DNA of 64,000 nucleotides from Dyadobacter tibetensis Y620-1. Its GTDB lineage: Bacteria; Bacteroidota; Bacteroidia; Cytophagales; Spirosomataceae. Under the pieces are notes generated by a model. The model did no database searches and was not told the origin of the DNA. It worked only from the letters and a program-made list of their open reading frames with translations. The stretch is taken from contig NZ_AZQN01000004.1 of NCBI RefSeq assembly GCF_000566685.1, forward strand, positions 310,001 through 374,000, written 5' to 3'. Each line of letters opens with the position of its first letter. Position 1 is the first letter of the stretch. Shown in pieces: positions 60,889 through 64,000 of this stretch. The translations under genes and the position numbers were made by a program.

Positions 60889-61899
60889 CTAAAGCTTCTG
60901 AGCAAGCAGGTCCAGGTGGTTGTCGGTAAAGTCTAGATGCGTAACGAAGCGTACCAGATTTTCACCAAATGCCACTGCCAATATTCCTTTGCGGGCCAGT
61001 TGTCTGACATAGGTTTTCTCATCTATATGTGGTTGAAGCCGGATAATGACAATATTGGTATCCACCGGAAATATTTCCCTCACCTCTGGCTGTACCCGGA
61101 AAAGCCCGGCAATTTCCTGAGCACGGCGGTGATCATCTTTCAAACGATCAATATGATGATCCAGAGCATAAATACCGGCGGCAGCAAGGTAACCTGCCTG
61201 CCTCCACCCTCCGCCCATCACCTTGCGAAAACGCCGAGCCTTGGCGATGGTATGCTGTGTGCCTAGCAGCAACGAGCCTATAGGGCATCCCAGCCCTTTC
61301 GAAAGGCATATACTAATGCTATCGAATACTTGGCCGTACTGCAAGGGACTTTCCCCAGTTTCCACCAGTGCATTGAACAAACGTGCCCCATCGAGATGAA
61401 GAGGAATTCCCTTTTGAGCACAGATATCCTTAATTTTTTGGATTTCTTGGAAGTCATAATAGCTTCCTCCACCCTTATTCATTGTATTTTCAAGAGACAC
61501 CATACGGGTGAAGGTAGTATGAATATCATCTTCTTCAGTAATTGCCTTCTCAATCTCGGAAGCCTTTAATCGTCCCCTGTCTCCATTCAGCAATCTTACC
61601 GATGCCAAGGCGTTAAGCATGATACCTCCTCCTTCGTAAAGGTAGATATGGGAATCTTTATGACAGACGACATCACTCCCAGGAACGGTGTGAACCCTGA
61701 TCGCTAACTGATTGGTCATGGTGCCCGAGGCACAGAATAGGGCCTTTTCCATGCCGAACATTCGGGCAGCTTTCTCCTCCAAGGCCTTCACGGAAGGGTC
61801 GTCTCCGAATACGTCGTCACCTACAGGCGCAGCCCACATTGCCTCCTGCATTTGAAGTGTCGGCTTCGTTACCGTATCGCTCCTTAAATCGATCATCAT
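60889..61899 (-). CDS. ltaE: low-specificity L-threonine aldolase
   Basis: 336 residues. Fold-type I PLP enzyme: IDLRSDTVTKPTLQMQEAMWAAPVGDDVFGDDP at the start, ALFCASGTMTNQLAIRVH, HKDSHIYLYEGGG, HLDGARLFNALVE (Asp to the PLP nitrogen) and SICLSKGLGCPIGSLLLG (Schiff-base Lys). It splits threonine to glycine and acetaldehyde. Start at 61899 or the adjacent ATG 61896. Confidence 0.93.
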   Translation of the reverse strand: MMIDLRSDTVTKPTLQMQEAMWAAPVGDDVFGDDPSVKALEEKAARMFGMEKALFCASGTMTNQLAIRVHTVPGSDVVCHKDSHIYLYEGGGIMLNALASVRLLNGDRGRLKASEIEKAITEEDDIHTTFTRMVSLENTMNKGGGSYYDFQEIQKIKDICAQKGIPLHLDGARLFNALVETGESPLQYGQVFDSISICLSKGLGCPIGSLLLGTQHTIAKARRFRKVMGGGWRQAGYLAAAGIYALDHHIDRLKDDHRRAQEIAGLFRVQPEVREIFPVDTNIVIIRLQPHIDEKTYVRQLARKGILAVAFGENLVRFVTHLDFTDNHLDLLAQKL

Positions 61900-61928
61900 A
61901 AAACTAGATGGTTATATTCCTTTTACAA

Positions 61929-61963
61929 AAGCGCCTCAATCCGAAATCCAGATTGAGGCGCTT
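61929..61963 (-). terminator. terminator of the superoxide dismutase gene
   Basis: AAGCGCCTCAATC (61929-61941) and GATTGAGGCGCTT (61951-61963), perfect 13-bp arms, followed on the minus strand by TTGTAAAA. It lies 21 bases after the stop codon. Confidence 0.87.
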
Positions 61964-61983
61964 AACCTAATGCTAATAAGCCT

Positions 61984-62703
61984 TTATTTAGCCTTCTTAA
62001 GATGTTCGGCCACCTTATCCCAGTTGATTACATCCCAAAATGCCTTTACGTAGTCGGCTCTCTTATTCTGGTAGTGCAGATAATAGGCATGCTCCCATAC
62101 ATCGATACCCAGGATAGGCGTCCCTTGAACCTCAGCAATATCCATTAATGGATTGTCCTGATTGGGAGTAGAAGTTACCGAAAGCTTCCCTTTATTGGCT
62201 ACCAACCATGCCCAACCAGAACCAAAGCGGGTACCGGCTGCTTTGTTAAATTCTTCCTGAAGTTTATCCAATGAGCCAAACTGAGCATTAATGGCGTCAG
62301 CCACAGCGCCTTTGGGAGCACCTCCTTTTCCAGGAGCCATAATCTCCCAAAAGAAGGAGTGGTTCCAATGCCCGCCTCCATTATTGCGAATGGCGGCAGG
62401 AGCCTTACTTACTTGATTCAAAATCTCTTCCAGCGTTTTTTTCTCGAGGGCCGTGCCTTCTACCGCAGCATTCAAGTTTTTGACATAACCCGCATGGTGT
62501 TTGCCATAATGAATTTCCATGGTCATTTTATCGATGCTAGGCTCAAGAGCTGAGAAATCGTAAGGAAGAGGAGCCTGTTTAAAAGGGGCCTTTTCGAGTA
62601 ATATCCCTGCGCTTTGCTGGTAAGCAAATACCTGATCTGTCAAAACGGTTGCGCCTACAGCACCGACGGCCATGGAGCGCAAAAATTCCTTTCTATTCAT
62701 CAT
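61984..62703 (-). CDS. exported superoxide dismutase, Mn type
   Basis: 239 residues. An N-terminal export segment with a Tat-like [18 protein letters not shown] comes before the SOD fold ([14 protein letters not shown]-like start). Metal ligands: [15 protein letters not shown] (His), [13 protein letters not shown] (His), [17 protein letters not shown] (Asp, His). The glycine-rich GGGH and NQDNPL stretches favour manganese over iron. It detoxifies superoxide outside the cytosol. It lies 29 bases after recR on the same strand. Confidence 0.92.
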   Translation of the reverse strand: MMNRKEFLRSMAVGAVGATVLTDQVFAYQQSAGILLEKAPFKQAPLPYDFSALEPSIDKMTMEIHYGKHHAGYVKNLNAAVEGTALEKKTLEEILNQVSKAPAAIRNNGGGHWNHSFFWEIMAPGKGGAPKGAVADAINAQFGSLDKLQEEFNKAAGTRFGSGWAWLVANKGKLSVTSTPNQDNPLMDIAEVQGTPILGIDVWEHAYYLHYQNKRADYVKAFWDVINWDKVAEHLKKAK

Positions 62704-62732
62704 TGCAATTCTATAGGTTAAAATTTAAGTAT

Positions 62733-63347
62733 TCAGTCGTAGGCCACCCGGCTTACGATACTCCTACCGAGGGTTATTTCGTCGGCATATTCTAGATCCC
62801 CACCCATAGGGACTCCCCGAGCGATGGTGCTTACTTTAATACCATTTGCTCGTATTTTTTTTTGTAAATAAAACGCCGTAGTATCACCCTCCATAGTAGG
62901 GCTAAGCGCCAAGATGACTTCAGTAACGGGCTCCTGAGCCCCATGCGGCGGCAGACGTTGCATCAGCGATTCGATATTCAAATCGGCCGGCCCTATGCCT
63001 TCCATTGGAGAGATTATTCCTCCCAATACATGGTATAGCCCCCTGAACTGGCTGGTTGCTTCAATGGCTAAGACATCACGGGTATCTACCACCACGCAAA
63101 TTAAGTTCTTTTCCCGATGCGGATTGCTACATATATTGCAGAGGGTTGAATCGGCAATATTATGGCAATTCTGGCAATAGGTCGTCTGCGTTCGCATTTT
63201 GGTCAACGCTTCCGACAGACTCTGAGTCTGGGCCTGATCTCGCTTTAGCAGATGCAGGGCCAGGCGCAGAGCGGTTTTCTTACCTATCCCAGGAAGACGA
63301 GAAATTTCATTGACAGCTTCCTCAATAAGACGTGAGGGGTAATTCAT
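62733..63347 (-). CDS. recR: recombination mediator RecR
   Basis: 204 residues, normal length. Helix-hairpin-helix near the N-terminus (ISRLPGIGKKTALRLALHLL), a four-Cys zinc finger (CQNCHNIADSTLCNIC), Toprim motif (LICVVVDTRDVLAIE ... VILALSPTMEGDTTAFYL) and the C-terminal YADEITLGRSI. With RecFO it loads RecA on gapped DNA. It is 29 bases after clpS. Confidence 0.97.
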   Translation of the reverse strand: MNYPSRLIEEAVNEISRLPGIGKKTALRLALHLLKRDQAQTQSLSEALTKMRTQTTYCQNCHNIADSTLCNICSNPHREKNLICVVVDTRDVLAIEATSQFRGLYHVLGGIISPMEGIGPADLNIESLMQRLPPHGAQEPVTEVILALSPTMEGDTTAFYLQKKIRANGIKVSTIARGVPMGGDLEYADEITLGRSIVSRVAYD

Positions 63348-63376
63348 GTAGGAGAATTAAAAAATTATCTGGAATA

Positions 63377-63652
63377 TCAGTGGATTTCGGCCGAAATTCC
63401 ACGTTCGCAAATTTGGTTACGCATGGGCAATAATTCCCCAAACTCCCCCTCTTTCACGCTACACTTACCCTTATAATGAATGATAATGGTGCACTGCTCA
63501 GCCTGTTCACTGGTATGGCCACATACCTCCATTAAGGTATCGATTACCCAATCGAAAGTATTGACATCATCGTTGAATATGATCAACTTCTGAATACCAA
63601 CTTCAACGGTTTCTTCCAGAATTTGTTCGTCTGTCTCTATATCTACTTGCAT
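63377..63652 (-). CDS. clpS: ClpS adaptor for the ClpAP/ClpCP protease
   Basis: 91 residues. LIIFNDDVNTFDWVIDTLMEVCGHTSEQAEQCTIIIHYKGKCSVKEG carries the N-degron pocket (Asn-Asp-Asp) and the ClpS core. It hands N-end-rule substrates to the Clp ATPase. First gene of a likely clpS-recR-sod transcript. Confidence 0.93.
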   Translation of the reverse strand: MQVDIETDEQILEETVEVGIQKLIIFNDDVNTFDWVIDTLMEVCGHTSEQAEQCTIIIHYKGKCSVKEGEFGELLPMRNQICERGISAEIH

Positions 63653-63678
63653 AACAACTAAATTTCTGTTTGATTAGC

Positions 63679-63686
63679 AAAATTAA
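63679..63686 (-). promoter_or_regulatory. -7 promoter element of clpS
   Basis: TAATTTTG on the minus strand, a full TAnnTTTG match, 26 bases before the clpS ATG. The -33 position falls in a small hairpin (ACCGAAG/CTTCGGT, 63704-63719) and has no exact TTG. Confidence 0.42.
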
Positions 63687-63763
63687 TGAAAAACCCAGAC
63701 TAACCGAAGCTCTTCGGTGATCTTTTAATTTATCCATCAAACTAAATAATTAACCCACAATCA

Positions 63764-64000
63764 ATGAATCCGCTTATAGCATTACTTATTCTCGTCGTAT
63801 ATTTTGGCATGTTGATAGCCATTTCAATATACACCTCCAAAGGAGCGGACACCAACACATTTTTCACTGCCAATCGCCAATCCCCCTGGTATTTGGTCGC
63901 CTTCGGCATGATCGGCACTTCCCTGTCAGGTGTTACCTTTATTTCCGTGCCAGGATCGGTAGCCAACATTCAATTTTCCTATTTTCAGGTCGTATTAGGT
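63764..64000 (+). CDS. sodium:solute symporter family protein, N-terminal part
   Basis: 79 codons from ATG 63764, running off the right edge. Two hydrophobic helices ([39 protein letters not shown]) around the SSS-family motif [29 protein letters not shown] sodium-driven importer; substrate unknown from this part. Confidence 0.88.
   Translation, partial: MNPLIALLILVVYFGMLIAISIYTSKGADTNTFFTANRQSPWYLVAFGMIGTSLSGVTFISVPGSVANIQFSYFQVVLG

Noticed and set aside
1-64000. CRISPR array, insertion sequence or integrated island
   Set aside because: No regularly spaced repeats, no transposase or integrase frames, no tRNA-flanked boundaries and no evident composition change.

Overview
The window reads as a chromosomal segment of a free-living Bacteroidota, most likely a Cytophagales (Spirosomataceae-like) bacterium. 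The basis is: an ECF sigma / FecR anti-sigma / SusC-type receptor unit, a TonB receptor paired with a DUF4249 lipoprotein, GH92 and GH88 glycosidases, Bacteroidota-style promoters (TTG, about 20 bases, TAnnTTTG), very few Shine-Dalgarno sites, and many signal peptides and lipoboxes. It is densely packed. I see no rRNA, tRNA, CRISPR array, insertion sequence or phage module, and no obvious base-composition break.

Layout. 0-2.5 kb (minus): 5' part of a SusC-like receptor, its FecR regulator and ECF sigma factor. 3-7.7 kb: small lipoprotein, an overlapping membrane methyltransferase / CmoA pair, a sigma-54-activator-like response regulator with altered catalytic motifs, and a LEA-type-2 protein. 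7.7-11.4 kb (minus): pyridoxamine-oxidase-like protein and the overlapping thiamine salvage operon thiM-thiE-thiD-tenA. 11.6-18.1 kb: HAD phosphatase hxpB, a lipoprotein, two APC permeases (one ethanolamine-type behind a phosphodiesterase-like gene) and an orphan LytTR regulator. 18.6-26.5 kb: NamZ-like muramidase, M42 peptidase, a small HExxH membrane protein, greA with an unusual leader, fmt, folA, an esterase, hslU.

26.6-38.6 kb: GH92 mannosidase, PQQ-type sugar dehydrogenase and cytochrome c in one run, facing an FGGY (gluconate-type) kinase; then an outer-membrane protein, PBP1A and an ABC half-transporter. 38.8-46.1 kb: DUF4126, AraC regulator and a five-gene catabolic operon (GH88-like hydrolase, TIM-barrel isomerase, Gfo/Idh/MocA dehydrogenase, SDR, MFS importer) with a well-formed promoter and a palindrome over it. 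46.4-49 kb: two tandem secreted beta-sandwich paralogs, then an mhqO-mhqD-like quinone/aromatic resistance pair behind a tandem palindromic operator. 49.2-54 kb: Tat-exported oxidoreductase plus gluconolactonase-like protein, PhoD-like phosphatase. 54.2-64 kb: TonB receptor + DUF4249, small conserved proteins, exported DPP III lipoprotein, threonine aldolase, exported Mn-type SOD, recR, clpS and the start of a sodium:solute symporter.

How it fits together. Much of the content concerns capture and oxidation of sugars at the cell surface: receptors, mannosidase, periplasmic dehydrogenase with its cytochrome, Gfo/Idh with lactonase, gluconate-type kinase, and the GH88 cluster. The points most worth a second look are the CmoA / ICMT-like operon, the GH88-dehydrogenase cluster, the greA leader with a promoter, tiny ORF and internal terminator, the mhq operator, and the response regulator with a damaged GAFTGA motif. 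All assignments come from reading the sequence and family knowledge; no database search was run.
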